64,000 nucleotides of DNA from Tenggerimyces flavus (GCF_016907715.1 NZ_JAFBCM010000001.1:6882001-6946000), one strand, 5' to 3'. Shown: positions 51,537-60,280, counted from the first letter of the stretch. A program made the numbers and translations. Notes: generated from the letters alone by a model not told the origin.

Positions 51537-52277
51537 CTAGATGATCCCGCCGTTGGCGTACAGGATCTGGCCGTTGACCCAGCGGCCCGGGCCGGCGAGG
51601 AACGCGACGACTTCGGCGATGTCGTCGGGGGTGCCGAGACGCTCGAGCGGCGGCGCCTTCGCGAGGTTGTCGATGTCGGCCTGGTCCTTGCCGTCGAGGA
51701 ACAGCTTCGTCGCGGTCGGGCCGGGCGCCACGGCATTGACGGTGATGTCCCGCCCGCGGAGCTCGCGGGCGAGGATGAGCGTCATCGCGTTCACCGCGCC
51801 CTTGCTCGCCGCGTAGGCGGCGTAGCCGGGGAACTGCAGCTTCGACACCGAGGTGGAGAAGTTGACGATCGCGCCGCCGTTCCGGACGCGCCGGGCCGCC
51901 TGCTGGGAGACGACGAACGTCCCGCGGATGTTGGTGCGGTGCATGCGGTCCAGGTCGTCGAGGTCGAACGTCGCCAGCGGGCCGAGCACCATGAGACCGG
52001 CGGTGTTGACGACGACGTCGATGCCGCCGAACGCCTGCTCTGTCTGGTCGAACGCGGCGGCCATCTCGTTCTCGTCGGCGACGTCTCCGCCGACCGCGAT
52101 GGCCCTGCCGCCGGCTGCCTCGATCGCCTGGACGGTCTCCTCGGCCCTCGTCTGGTTGCCGGCGTAGTGCACGGCGACTCGCTGGCCGTCTTGGGCGAGG
52201 CATTCGGCGACGGCTCGGCCGATGCCACCGGATCCGCCGGTGACGAGGGCGACGCGGGCATGCGTGGTCTCGGTCAT
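51537..52277 (-). CDS. Short-chain dehydrogenase/reductase
   Basis: The 246-residue classical SDR has VTGGSGGIGRAVAECL, NTAG, VNFSTSVS (Ser) and YAASKGA (Tyr, Lys). The C-terminus is RWVNGQILYANGGI. It is NADP(H)-preferring by the His-Tyr after the second strand (AVHYAGN). The substrate is not identifiable. The upstream TetR gene, 19 bases away on the same strand, probably controls it. Confidence 0.9.
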   Translation of the reverse strand: MTETTHARVALVTGGSGGIGRAVAECLAQDGQRVAVHYAGNQTRAEETVQAIEAAGGRAIAVGGDVADENEMAAAFDQTEQAFGGIDVVVNTAGLMVLGPLATFDLDDLDRMHRTNIRGTFVVSQQAARRVRNGGAIVNFSTSVSKLQFPGYAAYAASKGAVNAMTLILARELRGRDITVNAVAPGPTATKLFLDGKDQADIDNLAKAPPLERLGTPDDIAEVVAFLAGPGRWVNGQILYANGGII

Positions 52278-52296
52278 GGTGAGTTTCTCCTTGTTG

Positions 52297-52980
52297 CTAA
52301 GGCTTGCTCGTCGTGGTGAGGCGTTCGAGCCACTCCTTGAGCAGCCCCGCCTCGGCGGGCGTGAACTTGTCGAGCTTGCTCGCGAGCAGGGTCGTCGCAG
52401 CGGCGGCCTGGGCGTTCTCCTTGCTGGCCGGCTCGACGTGATCGGTCAGGACGGTCGCGAACACCGCGTCGCGCACGGTGCGCGAGATCGAGCGGTCGGG
52501 ATAGAGCTCGGGGCGGGTGATCAACGACAGCGAGACGCCGGTGTTGGCGGACATCACGAGCTGCGCGGCGGTCTCGGGCGGGACCTTGAGCCTGCCCTGC
52601 TCGGCGATACGGTGGAGGATGCCGAGCAGCAGCCGGTGCATCTCGTACGCCGCCTCCGGCGTCTTGCGGAGCGTCGGCGAGAACATCAGCCGGTAGGAGC
52701 TCGGGTGCGCGAGCGCGAACTCGGCGTGGTTGTCCCAGCCCGCCCGCAGATCGGCGACGGGGTCACCGGAGCTGGTCGCGCCGCGCTTCGACTCGAGGTA
52801 CCGCTCGAAGCCGTGGTCGACGACGGCCGCGAGCAGCGCGTCCTTGTCGCCGAAGTGCCGGTACAGAACGGGCTGCTGCACACCCGCCGCCTCGCCGACC
52901 GCCCGGGTCGAGATGTCCCCGGTCGGCGACTCGGCCAGCAGCCTGGCGGCGGCCTCGATGATCGCTGATCTCATGTCCAC
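52297..52980 (-). CDS. TetR-family regulator
   Basis: The 227-residue protein has the TetR HTH (ISTRAVGEAAGVQQPVLYRH, then FGDKDALLAAVVDHGFERYL) and a helical ligand domain with a common TetR_C block (LMFSPTLRKTPEAAYEMHRL). It precedes the SDR gene with a 19-base gap. Upstream of its start, TATC-AAC-GATA is a short inverted repeat that could be part of its operator. The first two Met codons (52980, 52974) are both possible starts. Confidence 0.9.
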   Translation of the reverse strand: MDMRSAIIEAAARLLAESPTGDISTRAVGEAAGVQQPVLYRHFGDKDALLAAVVDHGFERYLESKRGATSSGDPVADLRAGWDNHAEFALAHPSSYRLMFSPTLRKTPEAAYEMHRLLLGILHRIAEQGRLKVPPETAAQLVMSANTGVSLSLITRPELYPDRSISRTVRDAVFATVLTDHVEPASKENAQAAAATTLLASKLDKFTPAEAGLLKEWLERLTTTSKP

Positions 52981-53051
52981 GATATCAACGATAACACTTT
53001 CTGGATCGATGACAACACCGCCGCCAGATCACCGCTAACCCCCGCTGCGCG

Positions 53052-53126
53052 GTGATCATGTACGTGATCATGAAGGTAAACCGGGCGTATACGACGGCTC
53101 CGCTTCACGATCACGTACATGATCAC
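53052..53126. repeat. 24-bp inverted repeat with GATCATGTACGTGATC core
   Basis: GTGATCATGTACGTGATCATGAAG (written here as arm 53052-53075) is repeated inverted at 53103-53126 with one mismatch, leaving a 27-base loop. It lies after the TPR gene on the minus strand and may be a transcription terminator. Its core resembles the palindrome at 40240-40271. Confidence 0.65.
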
Positions 53127-53175
53127 GAGTCGAGGTCCACGACGCTCGAGAGCTACGCCGGAAGGATCGCCGACC

Positions 53176-54036
53176 TCAACGGCTGGTTCTTCTGGTGGGA
53201 CTGAACGCCAGCTCGGCGAGGCGCCGCTCGCACGACCGCATAGTTGGATGGTCTGCCGCGACGTTGCCTCGCAGCAGGCCGAGGGCGCGGCGGAACGAGG
53301 TCACCGCCGCGTGCCCCTGCCCGAGAACCGCCTGGCAGCAGCCGAGGTTGTGCAGCGTGATCGCGAGGTCCGGGTCGTACGGACCGAGGTGCGCCTCCTT
53401 GAGCCGGACCGCGCGATCGAGGAGCCCGGCGGCCTCGGCGTGGTGACCGAGCCGGAACTCCAGTGAGCCGAGGTTGTGCAGCGTGACGCCGAGCTCGTAA
53501 TGCTCGTCGCCGTACGCGCGTTCATACGCGACGAGCACCCGGGCCAGGAGCTCGCGGGCGTCGGTGAGCCGGCTGAGGTCGATCAGGATCGCGGCGAGGG
53601 CCGCCTCGTCGGCGGTCCGGTCGAGGTTGACGCCGGGACCTCTCAGCGCGATGCCCTCGCGCGCGATCGGCTCGGCCGCCGCGGAGTCGCCGCGGGCGTG
53701 CAGGACGCCGGCGATGTTGTGCAGCAGGCTCGCGCGGACGTCCGGTTGGTCCGCGCGAGCCAGCCGGAGCGCGCGGCGGTACGCGAGCTCCGAGCCGGTG
53801 AAGTCGCCGCTGTACTTGCCGACGAGCCCGAGCCCGTTGAGGATCCGTACGAGCTCGCGCGCATCGTCGCCGAGGTCGGTCTCGGCGATCCGGAGGGCGG
53901 CGACGAACACGCGCCGAGCCTGGCCGTACCGCCCAGACCGGAGCAGCTCCTCGCCGCGACCGCAGGCCGCTTCGACGGCTCGCACCGCCCTCCACTTCCG
54001 CGCCGTGACCGGCGCGGACCCCGCTCGCATCGACAT
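53176..54036 (-). CDS. TPR-repeat protein
   Basis: The 286-residue protein is built of tandem TPR units (ARELVRILNGLGLVGKYSGD, ASLLHNIAGVLHARGDSAAA, LGVTLHNLGSLEFRLGHHAE, LAITLHNLGCCQAVLGQGHA), of the kind found in kinesin-light-chain-like and AfsR C-terminal repeats. No other domain or signal is present. It is likely a protein-interaction module; the partner is unknown. Confidence 0.85.
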   Translation of the reverse strand: MSMRAGSAPVTARKWRAVRAVEAACGRGEELLRSGRYGQARRVFVAALRIAETDLGDDARELVRILNGLGLVGKYSGDFTGSELAYRRALRLARADQPDVRASLLHNIAGVLHARGDSAAAEPIAREGIALRGPGVNLDRTADEAALAAILIDLSRLTDARELLARVLVAYERAYGDEHYELGVTLHNLGSLEFRLGHHAEAAGLLDRAVRLKEAHLGPYDPDLAITLHNLGCCQAVLGQGHAAVTSFRRALGLLRGNVAADHPTMRSCERRLAELAFSPTRRTSR

Positions 54037-54129
54037 GACGGCCCCTCTGGTCGGACGTGTCTCCGACCAGAGTCCCTGTCCACGCTGGACAAACGCTGGG
54101 CAGCCGCTGGGCGGTCAGCCAGCCCTCGG

Positions 54130-54549
54130 TCAGCCCTGCGGCCCGCGCGCCAGGATCTGCAGGTAGTGCGGGTTCGACATGATGCCGAGGACGTTGCCGA
54201 ACGGGTCGACGACCGAGGCGGTGATGAAGTCGCCGGCCGCGCCGCGCGGAGTGATCTTGTCGTGCAGCGTGGCGCCGAGCTCGATCAGCCGGTCGAGCGT
54301 GGCCTGCAGGTCGTCGACGTGCCAGTAGACGATCTCGCCGGCGGCCTGCTCGGTCGCGGGGTGCACGCGGTACTTGCCGTCGATGATGCCGAGCTCGTGC
54401 TCGTAGTCGCCGATCCGGAACTCGACGTACGCGGGGCTCTCCGGCGGGTACGCGTAGTACGCGTCGACGCCGAGGAACTCCGAGTACCACTGCTTGGCGG
54501 CGGTCAGGTCGTCGGCGTAGAAGCTGACGGTGGTGAGTCCTCGCAACAT
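54130..54549 (-). CDS. VOC-family protein
   Basis: The 139-residue protein starts TTVSFYADDLTAAKQWYSEF, typical of glyoxalase/bleomycin-resistance proteins, and has FRIGDYEHELGIIDG and SVVDPFGNVLGIM at the C-terminus. GAGAGGAA precedes the ATG at 54549. No specific substrate is visible. Confidence 0.85.
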   Translation of the reverse strand: MLRGLTTVSFYADDLTAAKQWYSEFLGVDAYYAYPPESPAYVEFRIGDYEHELGIIDGKYRVHPATEQAAGEIVYWHVDDLQATLDRLIELGATLHDKITPRGAAGDFITASVVDPFGNVLGIMSNPHYLQILARGPQG

Positions 54550-54638
54550 TTCGGTTCCTCTCTCGGTGGGTGAGACCAGTCTTCCGGTCAAAGTGCTCAC
54601 CAACTGATCACTTTGAGATGGAAGTTTCGGGTTGCCTA

Positions 54639-54667
54639 TGACGCCATCTGGCGCCAGAATGGCGCCA
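54639..54667. promoter_or_regulatory. Iterated TGGCGCCA operator over an RHH start codon
   Basis: TGACGCCA (54639), TGGCGCCA (54649) and TGGCGCCA (54660) follow one another at 10-11 base spacing. The final A of the last copy is the first base of the ATG of a ribbon-helix-helix gene. Arc/MetJ-type RHH proteins bind tandem short sites, so this is a candidate autoregulatory operator. Two further copies lie inside the gene at 54935 and 54957, 22 bases apart. Confidence 0.55.
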
Positions 54668-55152
54668 TGGAGTTGGAATCGTATGTAGCGAGCCTGCGCC
54701 GCGAGCTCATGGTGAACGCCGCGGTAGGTGGCGCCGAGGCCGAGGCGATCGCCGAACGGCTGGTCGCGCCGCTGGAGTCCTCGGTGAGACTGGTGCTGTT
54801 GAAGGCGTTGTCGAGCGCTGCCCAGGAGATCAGCCGGGACCTCCCGGCCGGCTCGGTCGAGCTGCGGCTCAGTGGCCTCGACCCGAGCTTCGTCGTCACC
54901 TCCTCCCCCGTTCCGCCGGCCGACGAGGAGTACGTGGCGCCAACGACGGCGGACGATGGCGCCACCGCCCGGATCAACTTCCGGCCTCCGGAGCAGCTCA
55001 AGAGCCGGATCGAGGAGGCCGCGGGCCGCGAGGGCATGTCGGTCAACGCGTGGCTCGTCCGTTCCGTCTCCGCGACGTTGAACCGGGAGAGCCGCCGACC
55101 GATCCGCCGCGCTCCCCGCGGCGGCGACCACCAGTCCGGCTGGGCCCGGTAG
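54667..55152 (+). CDS. RHH (HicB/Arc-like) regulator heading DUF4097-ABC operon
   Basis: The 161-residue protein has an N-terminal helical region (MELESYVASLRRELMVNAAV) and a C-terminal ribbon-helix-helix fold (ARINFRPPEQLKSRIEEAAG, then REGMSVNAWLVRSV) with a basic tail. Proteins of this kind precede DUF4097 and ABC genes in many actinobacteria. It may be a DNA-binding regulator of the operon, supported by the tandem TGGCGCCA sites at its start. It is followed nine bases later by the DUF4097 gene. Confidence 0.8.
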   Translation: MELESYVASLRRELMVNAAVGGAEAEAIAERLVAPLESSVRLVLLKALSSAAQEISRDLPAGSVELRLSGLDPSFVVTSSPVPPADEEYVAPTTADDGATARINFRPPEQLKSRIEEAAGREGMSVNAWLVRSVSATLNRESRRPIRRAPRGGDHQSGWAR

Positions 55153-55161
55153 GAGGCGACG

Positions 55162-56010
55162 ATGACCACGTTCGACACCCCGGACCCGATCTCCGTCCAG
55201 CTCGACTTCGGCGCCTCGGTCGCCAACGTACGACTGGTCGCCACCGACCGCGCCGACACAATCGTCGAGGTGACGCCGTCCGACCCGAGCCGCTCGCTCG
55301 ACGTCAAGGCGGCGGCGAAGACGGAGATCACGCTCACCGGCCGCAACCTGCTGGTCCTCGGTTCGAGGCAGGCCAACTGGTTCGGCACCGACGGCTCGGT
55401 CGACCTGACCATCGAGCTCCCGAACGACTCCAAGGTCGTCGCGGACTCCGCGCACGGCGGCTTCCACACCGAGGGCCGGCTCGGCGAATGCCGGTTCACC
55501 ACCTACTACGGCAACCTCGATCTCGATCACACCGGCCCGCTCCAGGCGCGTACCGGCGGCGGCAAGCTGACTGTCGACCACGTCGACGGCGACGCCGAGG
55601 TCACGTCGTCGATCGGCACTGTCCGGGTGGGCTTCGTCGACGGCGACGCCAGGGTCCAGAGCGACCACGGCACCGCGACGGTCGCCGAGGTCACCGGCGC
55701 GCTGCGCGTGACCGCGTCGGGCGAGATCACGGTCGACCGTGCCCAGGCGGACGTCGTCGCGAAGTCGAACCTCGGCGACATCCGGATCGGCGAGGTGAGC
55801 AGCGGCTCGATCACGATGGAGACCGCCGACGGCGAGCTCGAGGTCGGCGTCAGCGACGGTGTCGCAGTCTGGTTCGACGCCGCCACGAACGTCGGCACTG
55901 TCAACAACGCCTTGACGGTGATGGACGGACCGGAAGAGTCCGAGGCCACCGTCGAGATCCGCGCACGGACGCACCGCGGCGACATCCTGATCCGCCGCGT
56001 CGATGTCTGA
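55162..56010 (+). CDS. DUF4097-family beta-repeat protein
   Basis: The 282-residue protein is formed of short beta-strand repeats of the DUF4097/adhesin-like type (VTSSIGTVRVGFVDGDARVQ, then SDHGTATVAEVTGALRV and SNLGDIRIGEVSSGSITMET). It has no signal peptide. These proteins usually accompany an ABC transporter and a RHH or DUF1707 protein; their function is unknown. GGAGG lies before the ATG. Confidence 0.85.
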   Translation: MTTFDTPDPISVQLDFGASVANVRLVATDRADTIVEVTPSDPSRSLDVKAAAKTEITLTGRNLLVLGSRQANWFGTDGSVDLTIELPNDSKVVADSAHGGFHTEGRLGECRFTTYYGNLDLDHTGPLQARTGGGKLTVDHVDGDAEVTSSIGTVRVGFVDGDARVQSDHGTATVAEVTGALRVTASGEITVDRAQADVVAKSNLGDIRIGEVSSGSITMETADGELEVGVSDGVAVWFDAATNVGTVNNALTVMDGPEESEATVEIRARTHRGDILIRRVDV

Positions 56011-56020
56011 GGGGACGACG

Positions 56021-56785
56021 ATGAACGCTGTGATCGACGTCGAGGGGCTGCGCATGCGGTACGGCTCGTACGACGTTCTGCACGACGTGACTTTCCAAGT
56101 ACAGAAGGGCGAAGTCCTCGCCTTGCTCGGGCCGAACGGTGCCGGAAAGAGCACGACGATCGAGATCCTCGAGGGCTTCCGGATGCGCTCGGCGGGCCGC
56201 GTCGAGGTGCTCGGCGTCGATCCCGCGCACGGGGACGAGGCCTGGCGAGCCCGGCTCGGGATCGTGCTGCAGTCGTGGCGCGACCACGGCAAGTGGCGCG
56301 TCCGCGAGCTGCTGGCACACCTGGGCTCGTTCTACACCGCGTACTCCTCCGACACCGTACGCCGGCCGTGGGATCCGGACGAGCTGGTCGCCGCGGTGGG
56401 GCTGACCAGGCAAGCAGGGCAGAAGATCATGCGGCTGTCCGGCGGTCAGCGACGGCGACTGGACGTCGCGATCGGCATCGTCGGGCGTCCGGACCTGCTG
56501 TTCCTCGACGAGCCGACGGCGGGCTTCGACCCGGAGGCTCGGTACGACTTCCACGAGCTCGTCCGTGAGCTCGCGACGATCCAGGCGACCACGATCCTGC
56601 TCACCACGCACGATCTGGACGAAGCGGAGAAGCTCGCCGACCGGATCATGATCCTGAAGGGCGGCCGCATCATGGCGAACGGCACCGTCGACGAGCTCAC
56701 CCGCCAGGTTGCCGCGGACGGCGAGCGGCGGACGCTCGAGGAGACCTACCTGTCCTGGGTTCGCGCGGCGGAGGTCGCGTCATGA
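56021..56785 (+). CDS. ABC-type export ATPase (ABC-2 type)
   Basis: The 254-residue ATPase has Walker A GPNGAGKSTTIEIL, signature RLSGGQRRRLDVAI, and Walker B LLFLDEPTAGFDPEA, typical of drug/lipid ABC-2 exporters. ATG at 56021 follows GAGGGG six bases upstream; an alternative ATG at 56003 would include the upstream stop overlap. The permease gene follows with an ATGA overlap. Confidence 0.93.
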   Translation: MNAVIDVEGLRMRYGSYDVLHDVTFQVQKGEVLALLGPNGAGKSTTIEILEGFRMRSAGRVEVLGVDPAHGDEAWRARLGIVLQSWRDHGKWRVRELLAHLGSFYTAYSSDTVRRPWDPDELVAAVGLTRQAGQKIMRLSGGQRRRLDVAIGIVGRPDLLFLDEPTAGFDPEARYDFHELVRELATIQATTILLTTHDLDEAEKLADRIMILKGGRIMANGTVDELTRQVAADGERRTLEETYLSWVRAAEVAS

Positions 56786-57633
56786 GCGCGACGACCGCGG
56801 CGTACCGCGCCGGCTGGCACCGCGGCCTGGTCGAGTTCCGGCAGTCCCTGACCAGCCCGGGCGACCTGTTCTCGACTTTGTTCTGGCCGCTGCTCATGGT
56901 GGTCGTGCTGATCTTCGTACGCGACAGCGAGTTCGGCTCCAGTGGGCTGCTCCTCGGCACGCTGTTCCTGCCCAGCGTGATCGGCATGAACATCGCGGCG
57001 AACGGCATGCTCACGACCGCGGGGCTGCTCGCGATCGAACGCGAGGACGGCACGCTGCTCCGCGCCAAGGCGACGCCGAACGGCATGCAGGGCTACGTTG
57101 TCGGGAAGATCGTCACGGTCGCGGGGACGACCCTGATCGCGCTCCTCGTCGTGCTGATCCCGGGCGTCTTCCTCGTCGACGGGCTCGCGATCGGGAGCGT
57201 CGGCGCGTGGGTGGGGCTGGCCGGGATCGTCGCGCTCGGCATCGTCGCCACGCTGCCGATCGGTCTCGTGATCGGCTCGCTGTTCGACAACCCGCGCAAC
57301 GCCGGGCTCGCCAATCTGCTGATGCTGGGCGTCATCGGGATCTCCGGCATCTTCTATCCGCTGACCGCGCTGCCGACGTTAGTGCAGTGGATCGCGCAGG
57401 TGTTCCCGGTCTACTGGCTCGGCCTCGGCGCCCGTTCGGTGCTGCTGCCGGACAGCGCGGCCGCGGTGGAGCTCGGCTCGTCGTGGCGGACGCTGGAAAC
57501 CGTTGGGGTGTTGGGAATCTGGGCGATCGCCGGCCTCGTTCTCGCGCCGATCGTGCTGCGCAGGATGGCGCGCCGCGAGTCCGGCTCAGCGCTCGCCAAG
57601 CGCCGCGAGCAGATGCTGCAGCGGACGCGGTGA
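56782..57633 (+). CDS. ABC-2 type permease
   Basis: The 283-residue permease has six membrane helices of the ABC-2 type, including GDLFSTLFWPLLMVVVLIFV, LLAIEREDGTLLRAKATPNG (the coupling helix) and LANLLMLGVIGISGIFYPLT. It forms the exporter with the preceding ATPase. It ends before a strong hairpin terminator. Confidence 0.9.
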   Translation: MSATTAAYRAGWHRGLVEFRQSLTSPGDLFSTLFWPLLMVVVLIFVRDSEFGSSGLLLGTLFLPSVIGMNIAANGMLTTAGLLAIEREDGTLLRAKATPNGMQGYVVGKIVTVAGTTLIALLVVLIPGVFLVDGLAIGSVGAWVGLAGIVALGIVATLPIGLVIGSLFDNPRNAGLANLLMLGVIGISGIFYPLTALPTLVQWIAQVFPVYWLGLGARSVLLPDSAAAVELGSSWRTLETVGVLGIWAIAGLVLAPIVLRRMARRESGSALAKRREQMLQRTR

Positions 57634-57638
57634 ACGTA

Positions 57639-57676
57639 CGAGGACCCCGGCCGGGTCGCACCGGCTGGGGTCCTCG
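57639..57676. terminator. Bidirectional hairpin terminator
   Basis: CGAGGACCCCGGCC pairs with GGCTGGGGTCCTCG (14 bp, one mismatch) across a 10-base loop between the permease gene and the convergent rhodanese gene. Confidence 0.75.
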
Positions 57677-57697
57677 TCCCCCTGACGCCTCTGGAGG

Positions 57698-58087
57698 TCA
57701 GGACACCTGACGGGTAACCGGGCGGCCCTGTTCGATCCAGGCCTTCAGCCCGCCGTCGAGGTGCGCCACGTCGCTGTACCCGAGGTTCTGCAACGCCGCC
57801 GTGGCGAGCGCCGAGCGGCCGCCGGAGGCGCAGTACACGACGGTCGGAGCCGCGGGGCTGAGCTCCGCACGGTGGTACGGGCTCTCCGGGTCGGCGTAGA
57901 ACTCGAGCATCCCCCGCGGCGCGAGCACCGCGCCGGGGATGTGCCCGTCGCGAGCCACTTCGTCGGGCTCGCGAATGTCGACGAGTGTCATCGGGGCGCC
58001 CTCCAACTGCCGCGCCACCTCGTCGACGTTCAGGTTGCGAATCTGGCCTTTGGCCTCGGTCACCAGCTGCTTCACGGTCTTCGCCAT
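57698..58087 (-). CDS. Rhodanese-domain sulfurtransferase
   Basis: The 129-residue rhodanese has EARGQIRNL-type N-terminus (TEAKGQIRNLNVDEVARQL), TLVDIREPDEVARDGHIPGA (active-site loop approach) and the catalytic Cys in VVYCASGGRSALA. It ends HLDGGLKAWIEQGRPV. It transfers sulfur to cyanide or a thiol acceptor and is probably cytosolic. AAGGAAGAG precedes the ATG. Confidence 0.9.
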   Translation of the reverse strand: MAKTVKQLVTEAKGQIRNLNVDEVARQLEGAPMTLVDIREPDEVARDGHIPGAVLAPRGMLEFYADPESPYHRAELSPAAPTVVYCASGGRSALATAALQNLGYSDVAHLDGGLKAWIEQGRPVTRQVS

Positions 58088-58202
58088 TGGTCTCTTCCTT
58101 CCGAAAGTTCGTCTCTCCGCTTGGCAGCCATTCGACCGCGACCAGCTTCGGGGAACATCCGTGCTGAGTACGGAAGTCGGCCCCGTAGTCCGACCGCGAT
58201 CG

Positions 58203-58580
58203 TCAGTGGTCGGTCACCTCGACGATCACGAGCGTGTTGCCGTCGACGTCGCGGAAGGTGAACATCGGCGGGACGAAGTCGCCCATCCGCAGGACCTCGG
58301 CATCGACATCGACGCCGGCCGCGAGCAGGTGGGCGTGGTCGCTGTCGGCGCTCGAGGTGGTGAGGCGGATGCCGGTGTCGACGCCCGCGCGGGCGGGGTC
58401 GGCGAGGAGGGCGATCGAGGTCAACGCGCCCGGTGCGGCGACCTCGAGCCAGCGGCCGTCGCCGAACGCGCCGTCCAGTCGGACCTCGAAGCCGAGCGTG
58501 TTCCGGTAGAACTCGAGTGCCTTGTCCTGGTCGCGGACGGGGATCGCGATGGTGCGAAGGTCGTTGATCTGCGTGCTCAT
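58203..58580 (-). CDS. VOC-family protein
   Basis: The 125-residue protein opens IAIPVRDQDKALEFYRNTLG, the usual VOC pattern, and has MFTFRDVDGNTLVIVEVTD at the end. The metal ligands of glyoxalase-like enzymes cannot be assigned confidently. It is a stand-alone gene upstream of the rhodanese gene on the same strand. Confidence 0.85.
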   Translation of the reverse strand: MSTQINDLRTIAIPVRDQDKALEFYRNTLGFEVRLDGAFGDGRWLEVAAPGALTSIALLADPARAGVDTGIRLTTSSADSDHAHLLAAGVDVDAEVLRMGDFVPPMFTFRDVDGNTLVIVEVTDH

Positions 58581-58679
58581 GTCGATGCCCTTCGGGTTCG
58601 CCGCCCCGTTCCAAGGGCAGCTCTCACCCCGGACGTAGAGACCGGCTCGACGTTCTCGACATCCGCGCGCGGAGTTCTT

Positions 58680-59618
58680 TCAAGATCTTTTGGTCGGCAG
58701 GTGGAAGTGCAGCCGGACCGTCGTCCCGGCGGGACCGGGATGCAGCTGAACGAGGTCGCTCAGCTGGTTCGCCATCAGCAACCCGCGCCCTCCGAGGGCG
58801 TCCGCGCCGGGGATCTGCCGGCCGGCGAGCAGGTCGGTCATCGTGCCGTGGTCGCGGATCTCGCAGACCAGGCTGCCGTCGGCCTGCCAGGTCCGCAGGA
58901 TGCCGAAGCCACCGGCGTACGCGAGCGTGTTGCCCGCGATCTCGTTCACCGCGATCAGCAGGTCGTCGATCCTCGTCTGCGGCAGGCCCGCGTTCTTCGC
59001 CTGCTCGCGGACGAACCTTCGGACAGCGCCGAGCTCACCGACGCCGAAGTCGCGCTCGACCAGGTTCGCCGGCGCGGGCGGGAGGTTCGCGGTGGCCGTG
59101 ACGGCGACGCGGGCCGGGTCGTCGTAAGCGGTGCTTGGCCGGCCGGATTTGCCGTGGAACATGACGGGATGGGTGCGTTCGGCGTCGTTCTTGACCAATT
59201 TGGCGAGTTGGGTGGTGTCGTACGGGCACCGGATGGTGACGTGGTGGCCGGCGAACGCGAGGTTGATCAGCGCCTCGTGCTGGACGGCGGCGGAGTACTC
59301 CGACGCGGGTCGGCCCGGCCAGATCGGCTCGCCGAGGACGCGGGCGCCGCGCGTCTCCTGCTCGGCGAGGAATGGATGCAGGACGGTCGGAATGATCCGG
59401 CCGGGGTTGCCGCCGATCTGTCCCATGTCCAGGTAGCGGACGTCGCCCTCGTCGCCGACCTGCTCGCGAAGCAGCCCCAGTCTCGGCTCGGGAAGGGCCA
59501 CGAGAACGGCTTCGCCAGCCCTCATACCAGCGCGAACGAACTCCACCGTGCCGGCCAGAAACTCGCTCACGTCTCCGTACAGCAAAGCCTCGTGAATGAA
59601 GGTCGATCGTGCCCCCAC
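58680..59618 (-). CDS. MEDS-domain anti-sigma-type histidine kinase
   Basis: The 312-residue protein has an N-terminal MEDS sensory domain (residues ~8-165; HEALLYGDVSEFLAGTVEFV and DMGQIGGNPGRIIPTVLHPF). A C-terminal HATPase_c domain of the RsbW/SpoIIAB type (residues ~180-310) has N-box ELIAVNEIAGNTLAY-like sequence (DDLLIAVNEIAGNTLAYAGG) and GGRGLLMANQL as the G-box. It would bind ATP and phosphorylate or sequester STAS antagonists or a sigma factor. It is the only RsbW-type ATPase in the window, so it is a candidate partner for the STAS proteins, though it is 50 kb away. Confidence 0.88.
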   Translation of the reverse strand: MGARSTFIHEALLYGDVSEFLAGTVEFVRAGMRAGEAVLVALPEPRLGLLREQVGDEGDVRYLDMGQIGGNPGRIIPTVLHPFLAEQETRGARVLGEPIWPGRPASEYSAAVQHEALINLAFAGHHVTIRCPYDTTQLAKLVKNDAERTHPVMFHGKSGRPSTAYDDPARVAVTATANLPPAPANLVERDFGVGELGAVRRFVREQAKNAGLPQTRIDDLLIAVNEIAGNTLAYAGGFGILRTWQADGSLVCEIRDHGTMTDLLAGRQIPGADALGGRGLLMANQLSDLVQLHPGPAGTTVRLHFHLPTKRS

Positions 59619-59684
59619 CGGGGCATTATCGCCAGATCGGAGGGTGCTTGGCCGATCACCACACCGGATATCCCGCCAGGTGGG

Positions 59685-60179
59685 CTATCCGTTGGGCTCG
59701 GCCCCACCCAGAAGTCGGTGCCACCAACGCTTTCGGACCGCTACTTTCGGAGCGGCTGTGGTCGGTTCGGCGGGGGTCGCACGGTCCTCGCGCCACTGCT
59801 CGACGACCTTCTCGATGTCGACCGGGACCACATGGACCGGAGGTCCGCCGATCGGGAACCGGATCCAGTCGCGGATGCGGTCGTTCAGCTCCGTGACGAC
59901 CTCGCGGACCGAACGTTCGGCGTGCAGCTTCGCCACCCGCCCGCGCAGATCCTCGAGCTCCTTGCGCAGCTTCAACGGCGTCGGTAACAGCTCGTCGGCG
60001 GGCACACCCTCCGCCTTGAGCTTGCGCTGGACGAACAGCTCGTCGTACGGCCGCTCCAGATCCTGGATCGGCTTGCCAGCGCCGGGCAGGTTGTCGAACC
60101 CGCCGTTGTCCATGGACTCGCGGATCTGCTTGTCCACCCAGTTCTCGAACGAGACGCCGGGCGGCTTGCGCTCGGTCAT
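59685..60179 (-). CDS. DUF1992 (DnaJ-subfamily C28-like) protein
   Basis: The 164-residue protein has VSFENWVDKQIRESMDNGGF and DNLPGAGKPIQDLERPYDE, the DUF1992 signature, then a charged helical region (LLPTPLKLRKELEDLRGRVA) and a basic C-terminus. It has no J domain. Function is unknown. It is divergent from the GH78 gene. Confidence 0.88.
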   Translation of the reverse strand: MTERKPPGVSFENWVDKQIRESMDNGGFDNLPGAGKPIQDLERPYDELFVQRKLKAEGVPADELLPTPLKLRKELEDLRGRVAKLHAERSVREVVTELNDRIRDWIRFPIGGPPVHVVPVDIEKVVEQWREDRATPAEPTTAAPKVAVRKRWWHRLLGGAEPNG

Positions 60180-60280
60180 GCAGCCATCTTCTACGACACT
60201 CGACGTACGTCCTAGGAGGTAGCTCACAAGCCGCTTCTCGCTGTACGTACCGGGCTCCCCGGATCGGCAGGCTGCAGGGC

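Noticed and set aside
52981-53000. TATC-AAC-GATA as a definite TetR operator
   Set aside because: Only four-base arms; too short to call separately, so it is mentioned only in the TetR entry.
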